From positions 108,240 to 172,239 of the IMG/VR virus record IMGVR_UViG_3300028840_002431: DNA of 64,000 nt; one strand, given 5' to 3'. Shown piece after piece: positions 30,715 to 38,825 of the stretch. Source of the stretch: a virus. The notes beneath the pieces are model-generated. The model saw only the letters and a program-made list of their open reading frames with translations, made no database searches and was not told the origin of the DNA. A program made the position numbers and the translations under genes. The first letter of the stretch is position 1; each line of letters starts with the position of its first letter.

Positions 30715-31503
30715 ATGAAGGAAGATACCACCCAACCCGCTGTAGATCAAGACGAAGACGCTACAGAGAGCCAAGACGCCGCTGAAGAACAAAGCACCCC
30801 CGGCACCAAGAAGGTGCGCCATCAAGTGCTCAGTCTCCCGGAAGCTGTCGCGGCCATAAAGCTGCTAGTCAACTCGGGAGGGCCAGACTACAGCCTACAG
30901 GACGCTGCCGGTACTCTCGGGGGCAGTATCAATTCCGGCACCAACAAACAGAGGATGGCCACCCTCGTGAGGTTCGGTTTTCTCGAAAGGTTGAAGGGGG
31001 GTGGTTGGAGGCTCACGAATAAGGGGCGCGTCGTCGCTGAGCGGCCTAACACCCCGGAGTTTTTCCACATTTGCCAAGAGGCTTTCGAAAAGGCCCCCCA
31101 CTTCTCTGATATCGGCGCTCGTTTTAGCTGCCGTAAATACGGAGAGGACAACATGCTGCTTAGGAACTTTGTCCGTATTGACCTCAAGGTTCCTACTAAG
31201 AAGACCGTCTCCAAGATCGTCAATACGTACCTGGACTCCCGCAGGTTCTTGGACGGGCTTGGGGCCGAGCCTGAACACGCCGAAGAGCCAGAACAGCCAC
31301 GCGAAACTCAAAGCGTGCCGGACGAAACCCCCCTTGTCCCATCCAACGGGAGCCACGCCGTGTTCCAAGCGGTGGTGGACGGCGCTGTCATAAAGAAGAC
31401 AGCCGAGACCAAGGACGACCTCCCTCGCTCCGTTCACACCTTCATAGAAATGCTGCGTCTGGAATTCGCTGACGAACTGAGGGCGTACGCCGAGAGGGCG
31501 TAG
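30715..31503 (+). CDS. Winged-helix-type regulator candidate
   Basis: A 262-residue protein; ATG 30715 has AAAGGTG 6 bases upstream. The first 35 residues are acidic and disordered. Residues about 45-110 look like a winged helix: LPEAVAAIKLLVNSGGPDYS, then TNKQRMATLVRFGFLERL and a GGGWRLTNKGR wing. A second helical domain and a Pro/Glu-rich linker follow. It is probably a DNA-binding factor or replication accessory. A strong hairpin follows the gene. Confidence 0.6.
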   Translation: MKEDTTQPAVDQDEDATESQDAAEEQSTPGTKKVRHQVLSLPEAVAAIKLLVNSGGPDYSLQDAAGTLGGSINSGTNKQRMATLVRFGFLERLKGGGWRLTNKGRVVAERPNTPEFFHICQEAFEKAPHFSDIGARFSCRKYGEDNMLLRNFVRIDLKVPTKKTVSKIVNTYLDSRRFLDGLGAEPEHAEEPEQPRETQSVPDETPLVPSNGSHAVFQAVVDGAVIKKTAETKDDLPRSVHTFIEMLRLEFADELRAYAERA

Positions 31504-31519
31504 CCATTCTAACACGGTT

Positions 31520-31548
31520 CGACCCACCCGGTTGTTTCGGGTGGGTCG
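31520..31548. terminator. Strong hairpin, probable terminator
   Basis: CGACCCACCCG and CGGGTGGGTCG pair perfectly (11 pairs) around a GTTGTTT loop, 16 bases after the stop at 31503. There is no T-run, so termination efficiency is uncertain. Confidence 0.55.
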
Positions 31549-31562
31549 TCGCGTACGCGATC

Positions 31563-31572
31563 GGTGTACGAA
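31563..31572 (+). promoter_or_regulatory. GGTGTA-type -10 element with normal leader
   Basis: GGTGTACGAA lies 30 bases before ATG 31602, which has its own GGAGGG. Here the motif is clearly separate from translation initiation, supporting its identity as a promoter element. Confidence 0.55.
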
Positions 31573-31601
31573 ATCCAGAAGCCTTGCGCACCGGAGGGAG
31601 A

Positions 31602-32117
31602 ATGCCTATTCCAAAGCCAAAGGACACGATCCTCACAGAAGAACAATGGGAGTCGGTTCGTCGTTTGTCTACTTTAGAACAGGAGATTGCCAGGGACTAC
31701 TACCGTAACGATTTAACTCAAGCCCAGATAGGGCTACGGCATGGCATGACGCAAGCGGCAGTATCGACCCGACTGTCAAAAATTAACGAACGTTTGGAGT
31801 GGGTACAGCACCTGCCGCCCATACCCACAAGCGACCTCACAGAATTGCTAACGCCCGAATTCAATTCTTCCACACCGATACTGACAACCTTGTACGAAAC
31901 GACGTGCCAAAGTGAAACGGCTGTCAGGATGGGTTGCTCGCAGGGGAAAGTCCGGCACCAACTCCACAAGGCGGTGGACAAACTCGAAACCCTCGTTGAA
32001 TCAGGCCGCACTGACCTCGAAGAGGTGCTACGAGGGTTGAGAACGATCCGAGATAGGGACGGAACACTCCACACCTTCGACCACCCGTCGAGGCGAGTTG
32101 ATGAAATAAACCCTTAG
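31602..32117 (+). CDS. Sigma-region-4-like DNA-binding protein
   Basis: A 171-residue protein. Residues about 18-60 (TLEQEIARDYYRNDLTQAQI, then MTQAAVSTRLSKINERL) form a helix-turn-helix typical of sigma-70 region 4 or LuxR-type domains. Residues about 95-130 (LYETTCQSETAVRMGCSQGK, VRHQLHKAVDKL) look like a second copy. No region 2 is visible, so it is not a full sigma factor. It might direct polymerase to the GGTGTA elements; that is inference. Confidence 0.65.
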   Translation: MPIPKPKDTILTEEQWESVRRLSTLEQEIARDYYRNDLTQAQIGLRHGMTQAAVSTRLSKINERLEWVQHLPPIPTSDLTELLTPEFNSSTPILTTLYETTCQSETAVRMGCSQGKVRHQLHKAVDKLETLVESGRTDLEEVLRGLRTIRDRDGTLHTFDHPSRRVDEINP

Positions 32118-32133
32118 GTTTTACCCCGTAGCC

Positions 32134-32143
32134 GGTGTAGTAT
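32134..32143 (+). promoter_or_regulatory. GGTGTA-type -10 element
   Basis: GGTGTAGTAT followed by a 22-base leader with GAGGAGGT and a TTG start at 32166. Confidence 0.55.
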
Positions 32144-32165
32144 CTGGGTAAGAGGAGGTAAAGCC

Positions 32166-33494
32166 TTGGGTTCATTTAACGCTACCTGTGCCATATCCGG
32201 ACTGCCTATCGGGCCAGGAGACCCCGTCCGGTACCTGCTACTGTCCGGAAATTACAGCGAAAGAGGGCCGGTCTGTATGCCCTTCGATAAGTGGGAACCA
32301 AGGACCTTCCCGATCCGGGCCGAGTATAACGACTACGGTTCGATCGAGAACCCCGAAGAGGGTATCGGCCCTCAGTTATGGCTCGACGGCCTGAAACGGG
32401 ACCTCGTCCCACAGGGGTGGGGTGATAACAGTTGCCATGACGTGCCGACCGACCCCGACATGACGTGGGGCCAATTGTTAGAAGCCCTGTGGGAGGGCCG
32501 GGTATTAATCGACCCCAAGAAAGCCAGGGGCATGTCACTCTTGGACCGGGTCCTGGAAGCAAGCGACAAGATTCTGCTCGAAAAGGCCCGCAAGAAACGG
32601 TTGGACCCGGAGGTGCCGGAAGGCGTGCCGACACTGGAACGGATTAAGAACGTCCTGTCAGGGCACCCGGCGTTCAACGGCTGGGGTAATGACGGCTTCA
32701 TGGTGGACGAGACCGAACGAGCCGTGGTCCGGGTACGCTGGCACGGCCAGGATCGTATCGACCACCTGGAGACGGCCAGAGACCTACTGAACGAAGGCTA
32801 CGCGGCCCTGTTAGTCTCAGGGAGCGGCAACTATTCCGACGAGGCAGAGGTGTTGGTCTTTGCCAAACCGGGCGTACGTTGTGGCCGTGGGATGCACCAC
32901 GAGGCTTATTACGCACCCCGGCCGGTCGCGCCCATGATGATCCGCGAGGACGTGTGGCAAGCCCTCCTCAAGCTGGACACCGTGGAACGAAGTCTTTGGG
33001 GCAGCGAGGAGATGGGTTCCAAAACAGACCGGAGTCTGGGCGCTTACAAGAAAGCGGTCCGTGATCTGTACGGTCGAAGGCTGAAACAACAAGAGGTCCT
33101 CGAAGCTACCGCAAAGAGCGACCTTGAGGTCGCCATCGAGGCCGTGAAAACCAGCGGTGTGTACCCGAAACCTAATAGCCTGACCCACGCCCTGGAAGAT
33201 CCGCTGACCCTGAGTTTCGGGTGGGGAGGCCACTGGGAACTGTTAGTTGACAAGGCGCTCCCCGCCGAAGAGATAAGCGACACCCTCGACGCCGTAGCCG
33301 AGTCACTCTACGTGTGTACGGCTCTGATGTGGGTCCGATACCTGTGGCAGCCGTCGCATACGGTAGGGCCTCAGTTTGGTTCCTTCAACATGCACGAGGC
33401 TTACCACAAGGCCATGGCCCAGATAGCCTACGAACGGCACGAAGAAGACCGAAAGCAGTACGAGGACGAGATAGACGAGGAGGACGCGGAGTAA
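32166..33494 (+). CDS. Hypothetical 442-residue protein
   Basis: TTG start with GAGGAGGT 7 bases upstream. The N-terminus FNATCAISGLPIGPGDPVRY resembles the opening of proteins with a treble-clef-like Cys pair that occur in phages and some bacteria; I know no function. The rest is mixed alpha/beta. It is coupled to the next gene by a 1-base overlap (TAATG), suggesting the two products act together. Confidence 0.7.
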   Translation: MGSFNATCAISGLPIGPGDPVRYLLLSGNYSERGPVCMPFDKWEPRTFPIRAEYNDYGSIENPEEGIGPQLWLDGLKRDLVPQGWGDNSCHDVPTDPDMTWGQLLEALWEGRVLIDPKKARGMSLLDRVLEASDKILLEKARKKRLDPEVPEGVPTLERIKNVLSGHPAFNGWGNDGFMVDETERAVVRVRWHGQDRIDHLETARDLLNEGYAALLVSGSGNYSDEAEVLVFAKPGVRCGRGMHHEAYYAPRPVAPMMIREDVWQALLKLDTVERSLWGSEEMGSKTDRSLGAYKKAVRDLYGRRLKQQEVLEATAKSDLEVAIEAVKTSGVYPKPNSLTHALEDPLTLSFGWGGHWELLVDKALPAEEISDTLDAVAESLYVCTALMWVRYLWQPSHTVGPQFGSFNMHEAYHKAMAQIAYERHEEDRKQYEDEIDEEDAE

Positions 33495-34219
33495 TGCTCG
33501 ACGCAAAACTGAGACACGTCTACGACAACGGGCTTGACTTGGCTTCCTGGGGTGAGGCTAACGCTCCTGACGAACGGCTGATTTACCGTAATGGTGTTGA
33601 CTCCCAGCTTCGTAAAATCGCGGCCGTTGCGACCCTCCTGCACGACTTCGGCGCTTACGACTTACCCCCGCTGGTCGTGGGGAGCCACACGAGCAAATCA
33701 GTCAAGCTCCCGGTGACGTGCTTCCGGTTCGCGCCCTACGAACAAGTCGAAGCCTACGTCTTCGTCCGCGACAACTTCCACAACATCAAGGCCGTGGTGG
33801 TTTCTGACTCCCCGATCCACATGCCGTATCACGTGGTCCACATGGAGTGGAGTCCGGAACGGTACGAAGAAGAACTCAAACGCTACAGCAAATACCACGA
33901 GAACGACACGCCAGAAGAAGCTCAGAAACGGCGAGTGTTGATGGCCACAGACGACTGGTTCAAGGATTGGTCCAGTGGAGTCCTTCTGAGAAAGGACGGG
34001 CGCATCTACCGGACCGGCAGTTACCAATCCGTGTACTGCGAAGGCATTGATACGCCGCTAATGGCCGAAAACGCCGTGTTCAAGCCATACGAGGACGGTG
34101 ACAAGAGCTTCGTGTGTGAGGTTGATTCTTACACTATCGTTGCGCGGATCTTGGAGCATGTTATCGACTCCCTCGAACGAGAACGCTACAAGAGGAACCA
34201 GGAAAGCTCCGACGCCTAG
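33494..34219 (+). CDS. Hypothetical 241-residue protein, coupled to the previous gene
   Basis: ATG 33494 overlaps the upstream stop. Acidic alpha/beta sequence with SEWS-like hydrophobic stretches (YEQVEAYVFVRDNFHNIKAV near residue 85) and a charged helix near residue 120 (ERYEEELKRYSKYHENDTPE). No known motif. Confidence 0.65.
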   Translation: MLDAKLRHVYDNGLDLASWGEANAPDERLIYRNGVDSQLRKIAAVATLLHDFGAYDLPPLVVGSHTSKSVKLPVTCFRFAPYEQVEAYVFVRDNFHNIKAVVVSDSPIHMPYHVVHMEWSPERYEEELKRYSKYHENDTPEEAQKRRVLMATDDWFKDWSSGVLLRKDGRIYRTGSYQSVYCEGIDTPLMAENAVFKPYEDGDKSFVCEVDSYTIVARILEHVIDSLERERYKRNQESSDA

Positions 34220-34242
34220 ACTTTTGATAAGCCAGTAGGGGT

Positions 34243-34719
34243 ATGAACCCCCGAAAAGCATTTGTGAACAGTCTGCTAAAAGAAGCCGCCCGGCGAAAGA
34301 CCGCCAGCACCCCGGCAGAGGACATCGGAGAGGCGATCAGCCTACTCGATTACTTACCGAACGCGGCGGCGGCTTGGCACGAGGCCCACGCGAAAAACCG
34401 AGAACTCGCCAAGGCGAACGCCAAGAAGGTTCGACAAGCCGTTGACCTTCTCAGCAATGTTCTCTCTTCCATGCCAAAGTCCATGCAATATATGGTCGTC
34501 GGCCTCGACAACAAGACCTATACCTTCAAGGACGTGGATGACCTCATCGAGGAACTGAAATCCCGTGGCATCCGTCATACAGGGTTTCAGGAGGGGAGGC
34601 ACCTCAGGCCGGAACTGCAAGGGCAGCCGAAGTTCGACAAGCTTCTAGGTCCCATGCATGGCGGTGGTGGTAAGGTTCGATACGAGACCCAGAAAGTCTA
34701 CGACGTGCTGAGTCGCTGA
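34243..34719 (+). CDS. NPRKAF-start protein 3
   Basis: A 158-residue protein beginning MNPRKAFVNSLLKEAARRKT, the longest body among the NPRKAF-start group. The basic amphipathic opening is followed by helical sequence and a Gly/His-rich end (GPMHGGGGKVRYETQKVYDV). The start follows GTAGGGGT, without a clear SD. Confidence 0.7.
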   Translation: MNPRKAFVNSLLKEAARRKTASTPAEDIGEAISLLDYLPNAAAAWHEAHAKNRELAKANAKKVRQAVDLLSNVLSSMPKSMQYMVVGLDNKTYTFKDVDDLIEELKSRGIRHTGFQEGRHLRPELQGQPKFDKLLGPMHGGGGKVRYETQKVYDVLSR

Positions 34720-34722
34720 TCT

Positions 34723-34732
34723 GGTGTAACCC
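34723..34732 (+). promoter_or_regulatory. GGTGTA-type -10 element
   Basis: GGTGTAACCC, five bases, ATG 34738. Confidence 0.55.
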
Positions 34733-34737
34733 AAGGC

Positions 34738-35178
34738 ATGACGACAGAAGAAGAAACACCCACGATAGCCTGTGATTTCGACGGGGTCCTCAATTCTTAC
34801 ACTTCGGGATGGACCGGGGACACGCTACCCGACCCACCTGTGCCGGGGGCCATCGAGTGGCTCGAAGACGTCACCAACGAGTGTGACGTTATCATCCACA
34901 CAGCGCGGATCAAGGAAAGCCAGCCGGGGCAGACAGAACTAATCAAGGCGTGGTTGTTAGAACACGGGTTGTCTCCGGAAGCCCTGGCCCGGCTCTCGTT
35001 CGAGGGTAAGGTTACGGCTACCATCTACCTGGACGACCGGGGTGTTAGATTCACCGGGGAAAACTTCCCGACGGCCGAAGAAGTCAAGAACCACAAGGCG
35101 TGGAATAAACAAGGGAAGCGGGCCAAGGAAATCAAGAAGGCGTGGGACGACCTGGACGACCGCTGGAAGTGCAGATGA
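34738..35178 (+). CDS. HAD-superfamily hydrolase-like protein
   Basis: A 146-residue protein. Motif I is IACDFDGVLNSYTSGW near residue 10, with the two catalytic aspartates. Motif II is VIIHTARIKE near residue 58, with the threonine, and motif IV is IYLDDRGVRF near residue 100. Its small size fits compact HAD phosphatases of phages, including polynucleotide or nucleotide phosphatases. Substrate unknown. Translationally coupled to the next gene. Confidence 0.75.
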   Translation: MTTEEETPTIACDFDGVLNSYTSGWTGDTLPDPPVPGAIEWLEDVTNECDVIIHTARIKESQPGQTELIKAWLLEHGLSPEALARLSFEGKVTATIYLDDRGVRFTGENFPTAEEVKNHKAWNKQGKRAKEIKKAWDDLDDRWKCR

Positions 35179-35351
35179 CAATACCTAACAACTTACGTCA
35201 GATGACCGAAGACCAGTTGTGGCAAAGGCTCAAGGACATCGAAGCCGAACAAGGGTATATCCGGGAGGAAATCCGGAGACGGCTCGACGAACAGCACCCA
35301 ATTCTATCCCCGGCCATACGGGAAGCGACCCGCAAAGCTCTCTCTACTTAA
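35175..35351 (+). CDS. Small helical protein
   Basis: 58 residues starting by ATGA overlap: MTIPNNLRQMTEDQLWQRLK, then a basic helix. Probable coiled coil; function unknown. Confidence 0.6.
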   Translation: MTIPNNLRQMTEDQLWQRLKDIEAEQGYIREEIRRRLDEQHPILSPAIREATRKALST

Positions 35352-35404
35352 AGCCATAAACGGTGTAGCCTGTACCCGGACCCAAAATATTTCCGGGTAA
35401 GCCG

Positions 35405-35923
35405 ATGGCAGAAAAGTTCCTAGATGTGGTAGGCGCGGTAGGAGACGACTGGTCCGACCGGGAGCCGGACGCCCTGTGTCGTTGCGACCACGAGCTACAA
35501 GAGCACGGGCCTTACGGAGGCGCGTGTACGCGATGCCCGTGCGAGGCGTTTGGAACCATTGGGCCGATTCCGAAGTATATAAGGGAGATGACCATAGAGA
35601 CGCTGGGAGACCCCCTCACGATAAAGGAGGCGGACGAGACCGGCGACAAACTGGGCTACTTCGACGAACGGAACGGTGAGATACGGGTAAACAAGAACCA
35701 GCCTTGGGTCGGCAAAAACATCGTCCTGCTACATGAATTGTTACACGTGGTAGATATCATGCTCGTGCAGAGCGGAGCCAAAAAGAGACGAATGAACCAC
35801 GGGGAATTACACAACCTCGCGCCAAACCTGTTGGCCGTCCTGGTCGCCGCTGGCCTGTGGAAGCTCGATGTCACCATGGAAGAGGTCACGGAGTTCTGGG
35901 AAGCCCAGGAGCCAGAGGAATGA
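35405..35923 (+). CDS. HELLH zincin-like protein with N-terminal Cys/His cluster
   Basis: A 172-residue protein. The N-terminal CRCDHELQEHGPYGGACTRC with CPCEAF forms a Cys/His zinc-type module seen in many small phage and actinobacterial proteins. Near residue 110, VLLHELLHVVDIM is a zinc metallopeptidase HEXXH motif, followed by RMNHGELHN, which may supply a further ligand. It is predicted to be a small metalloprotease or zinc-binding relative. GGTGTAGCC is about 45 bases upstream. Confidence 0.65.
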   Translation: MAEKFLDVVGAVGDDWSDREPDALCRCDHELQEHGPYGGACTRCPCEAFGTIGPIPKYIREMTIETLGDPLTIKEADETGDKLGYFDERNGEIRVNKNQPWVGKNIVLLHELLHVVDIMLVQSGAKKRRMNHGELHNLAPNLLAVLVAAGLWKLDVTMEEVTEFWEAQEPEE

Positions 35924-36261
35924 GCCTACCGCGTGGACGAGTCATCGTAGTTGATAAAAAGCCCTACGAGTGGTTGGTGAAGCCACTGTCGAAGGACCGG
36001 TACGGCCTCAAGTGGACAGCGCCCTCGCTGTCACTGACCATAAAGCCGGAAGGCGAGAAGGTGGTCCAGTACCTGTGTCGCTCGAAACACTGGACCGACG
36101 CGCACGAGGAGTGTTACTTCGACGACCCGTCGCTCCACGCGGTGGAGCCACACAAGGTAGCCTTTGGCCCAACGGAGGTTAAAGAGGTTATCCAGGGGAA
36201 CATGGAGTTAGAAGATTGGACCGTGGCTCTTTCCGCAAAACAACGGAAGTCAAAAAGTTGA
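35920..36261 (+). CDS. Hypothetical 113-residue protein
   Basis: Starts by ATGA overlap with the HELLH gene. It is beta-rich (RVIVVDKKPYEWLVKPLSKD) with a basic C-terminus. Co-translation suggests a partner of the zincin-like protein; no direct evidence of function. Confidence 0.65.
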   Translation: MSLPRGRVIVVDKKPYEWLVKPLSKDRYGLKWTAPSLSLTIKPEGEKVVQYLCRSKHWTDAHEECYFDDPSLHAVEPHKVAFGPTEVKEVIQGNMELEDWTVALSAKQRKSKS

Positions 36262-36422
36262 CACCCCTTGAGAAATATCTGCAACTGTGCCGACAACTGA
36301 GCAAGGTCAAAACGTCGGACGAGGAACGCCGTGTTGTAGAGTATATGGACTATTGGTGGGAACGGATGTCAGAAGTTGATAAGATAGAGGCGTCCATCCG
36401 AGAAGAAGCTCTGTGCTACTAA
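36258..36422 (+). CDS. Small acidic helical protein
   Basis: About 54 residues from TTG 36258, overlapping the upstream stop (TTGA). The sequence TPLEKYLQLCRQLSKVKTSD continues to a WWERMSEVDKIEASI helix. Ends one base before the next ATG. Confidence 0.55.
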   Translation: MTPLEKYLQLCRQLSKVKTSDEERRVVEYMDYWWERMSEVDKIEASIREEALCY

Positions 36423-36728
36423 ATGGCCTACCAGTACACATACACGGTTTATGACAGTTTCCCGAACCGTAAGGTCGATGTCACTTTATTGACGTTCGAG
36501 ATCGACGCTTCGTCGATTGTCCCGACGGTCGAGCAAGTCACGCTCATCAAGCACATCAACCGTCCTGACGCTTGTCGTATCCAGTTTAACAACCCTCTCC
36601 TTAGTCAGGAGGAGGCCGTGCTCGAAGGTGTTATAGCGTCGCACGAGGGGGAGGCGAAACGCGAACCCCAAGAGAGCACACCACCGACGCCAAAGACTTT
36701 GTGGGATCATCTGACTGACAACGGCTGA
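36423..36728 (+). CDS. Hypothetical protein with LWDHL tail
   Basis: A 101-residue protein whose ATG directly follows the previous stop. The body is beta-rich (YTYTVYDSFPNRKVDVTLLT), with a Pro/Glu linker and a PKTLWDHLTDNG end. The tail uses ttgtgggatcatctg, a codon set distinct from most neighbours. Confidence 0.65.
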   Translation: MAYQYTYTVYDSFPNRKVDVTLLTFEIDASSIVPTVEQVTLIKHINRPDACRIQFNNPLLSQEEAVLEGVIASHEGEAKREPQESTPPTPKTLWDHLTDNG

Positions 36729-36732
36729 CTTC

Positions 36733-36742
36733 GGTGTAAGAT
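36733..36742 (+). promoter_or_regulatory. GGTGTA-type -10 element
   Basis: GGTGTAAGAT, five bases, GTG 36748. Confidence 0.6.
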
Positions 36743-36747
36743 AGGGT

Positions 36748-36945
36748 GTGTACATACGCGACGACTACGATCGTGAAGAACCCATGACCGTGGAGGAATA
36801 TTATGACTCCATGTCTGTCGAGGAATATTACGCGAACGAGACGCTCCTCAACGATGTCCTTTTCAAACGTAACCTGTGGGAGCACCTGAGAGACAGGTCC
36901 TTTCTACGACATGAAGGTGTTCAGAGCAAAATTCACCACCGATGA
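36748..36945 (+). CDS. Acidic protein with repeated EEYY and LWEHL motif
   Basis: 65 residues from GTG. Two near repeats, TVEEYYDSM and SVEEYYANE, precede KRNLWEHLRDRSFL; the last 20 residues lie over the start of the next gene. The variant has Glu for Asp. Confidence 0.55.
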   Translation: MYIRDDYDREEPMTVEEYYDSMSVEEYYANETLLNDVLFKRNLWEHLRDRSFLRHEGVQSKIHHR

Positions 36946-37147
36946 CGGGAAGTGGCATATACCGGGGAACAAGAGACGAAGGACCTCCTGGAGATACTCG
37001 CTATGCGGCATACACCTCTACGACCCCACAGAGTGTCAGGAGACCGACGACGACAAATTATCAAGTTCGGAAGTCTGCGTTCTCTGTAAGGAACGCCATG
37101 GCGGGGTCGAAGAGGACAGGAACCTCTGGGATTATCTGACCACCTAG
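36911..37147 (+). CDS. Zinc-type protein with LWDYL tail, paralogue of 40215 gene
   Basis: 78 residues: MKVFRAKFTTDDGKWHIPGN, then SLCGIHLYD and CVLCKERHGGV, ending DRNLWDYLTT. The gene at 40215-40469 has the same order (MKVF, KWHI, SLCGL, CGLCSRRAGGV, NLWDHLMG). The two copies show which parts are conserved: the start, the cysteines and the tail. Confidence 0.7.
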   Translation: MKVFRAKFTTDDGKWHIPGNKRRRTSWRYSLCGIHLYDPTECQETDDDKLSSSEVCVLCKERHGGVEEDRNLWDYLTT

Positions 37148-37157
37148 GAAACGCCCG

Positions 37158-37589
37158 ATGTGGAGACAGTTCTTACAAAAGAAGTGCCCAGCCGATAACT
37201 ACCATTGGAAGTGGGACCGGCTGTGCTTCTGTCACGGAGGCAGGATATTGGATCTCAAGACCGGCGTGGAATATCGTCGGCACGTGAACCGGACCGACGC
37301 CAAGGCAGCCATGTTCGGGCTGTTGTATGGGGCCAGCCCGAACGCGAATGGCGATAGCTTCTCCAACCTCGAACAACGGTTGCTGGCCCAACGGAGCCGG
37401 GTTCCGCCGATCCACCGGGACATCTTCCCACGGAGGGTTAGCTTTCTGGACAACGATACGCGGTTCATCGGGCCGGACGACGAGGCCGAAGAAGCCGTCC
37501 TCGAAGTGGTTGAAAAGCAAGAGGCCGAGAAACGAGCCAAGGAACCGGGTAAGGACCTCTGGGACCACTTGAAGGGAAGTAAAGAATGA
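37158..37589 (+). CDS. Hypothetical protein with LWDHL tail
   Basis: A 143-residue protein. MWRQFLQKKCPADNYHWKWD opens a domain with CFCHGGR. The middle is unassigned, and a long acidic helix (EAEEAVLEVVEKQEAEKRAK) presents the KDLWDHLKGSKE end. Overlaps the next start by 4 bases. Confidence 0.65.
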   Translation: MWRQFLQKKCPADNYHWKWDRLCFCHGGRILDLKTGVEYRRHVNRTDAKAAMFGLLYGASPNANGDSFSNLEQRLLAQRSRVPPIHRDIFPRRVSFLDNDTRFIGPDDEAEEAVLEVVEKQEAEKRAKEPGKDLWDHLKGSKE

Positions 37590-37816
37590 CGGTCTGTCCT
37601 GACATAGAAACAATCGACAGGCGTATAGTGGAGAAGATCCAGAGCCTGAAGGACGACTCGAAGCTTCACGGTTGGTCCTTACATAGGGCCTGTGTGGCCC
37701 ACGGGCTAATCGAAGCGCTATGGGTTGTACGCGGTTACGAGGATGTGCCGGAAGAGGTCGGTGTGCCATCGCCCCTGGACTTCGAAGGAGACGCTTCAAG
37801 ACGGCTACAGGTCTAA
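37586..37816 (+). CDS. Hypothetical 76-residue protein
   Basis: Starts by ATGA. Helical sequence (IDRRIVEKIQSLKDDSKLHG) with no recognised family. Coupled on both sides. Confidence 0.6.
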   Translation: MTVCPDIETIDRRIVEKIQSLKDDSKLHGWSLHRACVAHGLIEALWVVRGYEDVPEEVGVPSPLDFEGDASRRLQV

Positions 37817-38169
37817 TGTCCCCGCTGCCGCTGACATGCCGGATCTGCGGGAAAACTTGCCCCACTGAGTTGGAGAGCTTTTCGTACCCCATTATCAACG
37901 TGTGTTCAGAATCTTGTGCCGATGTGTTCGAGGAAAGTGAGGGCTGGCGGCCTGGATCAAAACCCGCCCGTTTTAGAATGACCCTCTGGAGCTATCTGAG
38001 AAGCGAAGACTGTGGGCACGGGAACACCTACGTGGTCCGGGACTCGTCAGATTTTATGAAACGGGCGGTCAAACACGAGGTTTGCCGGGACTGCGAACAC
38101 CTGATTATTACAGTCGATGGGGAGGTCCGCCACGTGTTGTCGAAGCGCAACGAGCGTGACGTGGCTTAA
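37816..38169 (+). CDS. TRASH-like zinc protein with internal LWSYL
   Basis: 117 residues. CRICGKTCPTELES and VCSESCADVFEE follow the TRASH pattern (CxxC then CSxxC), associated with zinc or copper binding. TLWSYLRSEDCGHG lies mid-protein, and the C-terminal half has CRDCEH. It is a longer version of the tagged TRASH proteins at 55-62 kb. Confidence 0.65.
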   Translation: MSPLPLTCRICGKTCPTELESFSYPIINVCSESCADVFEESEGWRPGSKPARFRMTLWSYLRSEDCGHGNTYVVRDSSDFMKRAVKHEVCRDCEHLIITVDGEVRHVLSKRNERDVA

Positions 38170-38487
38170 TTATCTGTTAGCAAATTCGTTATAATCTTGC
38201 AGCATCTCTAGCGCTTGGGCGGAAAGCTTCTCGGCCTCCTGCACCTTTTCTATGATGTCTTTTCGCCGCTGTTTCATCTCACGGTTATGTTGTCGAGTTT
38301 CAGCGGTGTCGTCGAGTGCGGGAGGGTTGTCCAGGAACGTCACGAAAGCGTGCGGCTTCGACATCGACCTGCCCAATTCGTAAAGATTCTCGGAAGCTGC
38401 AACCAGAAGGTTCGACCACTTGAGCGCATCCCGGCCCCATCCGGCTTGGCGTAAAGATCGCTCGAAAGCTTTTCTCGGATTGCCCAT
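38170..38487 (-). CDS. NPRKAF-start protein 4
   Basis: A 105-residue helical protein on the opposite strand, beginning MGNPRKAFERSLRQAGWGRD, ending in a coiled coil (DIIEKVQEAEKLSAQALEML). The tag on a gene in the opposite orientation, with an unrelated body, supports a portable function. The stop abuts the convergent gene. Confidence 0.7.
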   Translation of the reverse strand: MGNPRKAFERSLRQAGWGRDALKWSNLLVAASENLYELGRSMSKPHAFVTFLDNPPALDDTAETRQHNREMKQRRKDIIEKVQEAEKLSAQALEMLQDYNEFANR

Positions 38488-38544
38488 ATCCCAGAGAGTG
38501 TATAAATATAAACGACCAATTTTTCCTTATGACCACGCTGGGAT

Positions 38545-38820
38545 ATGGACGACGCTACCCGTTGGAAGACATCCGCGCTCCCGCCTGGAGCCAGCCCCAG
38601 CGCTTCGGCTGAAAAAGCCGCGAGAGCGCTGCAAGAAGGATTGAACCATCTCGACGAGACCATCGAGAATTTCGAGGTGGTTCGTAGTAACCTGGGTTGG
38701 AGAGATCTCGACCCGCTCCTCAAGAAGGCCCACGGGATTGTCGAATTATTACACAAGGCGGGGCGGGAAGGCATTGAGCTATCAAACGAACTCAAAAGAG
38801 CCGTCCGCAAGTTACGGTGA
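38545..38820 (+). CDS. Hypothetical helical protein
   Basis: 91 residues, helical (ALQEGLNHLDETIENFEVVR) with a basic end. The upstream TTTTTCCTTATGACCACGCT closely matches the sequence before the 39705 frame, suggesting a second promoter type. Coupled to the next gene. Confidence 0.65.
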   Translation: MDDATRWKTSALPPGASPSASAEKAARALQEGLNHLDETIENFEVVRSNLGWRDLDPLLKKAHGIVELLHKAGREGIELSNELKRAVRKLR

Positions 38821-38825
38821 ACCAT

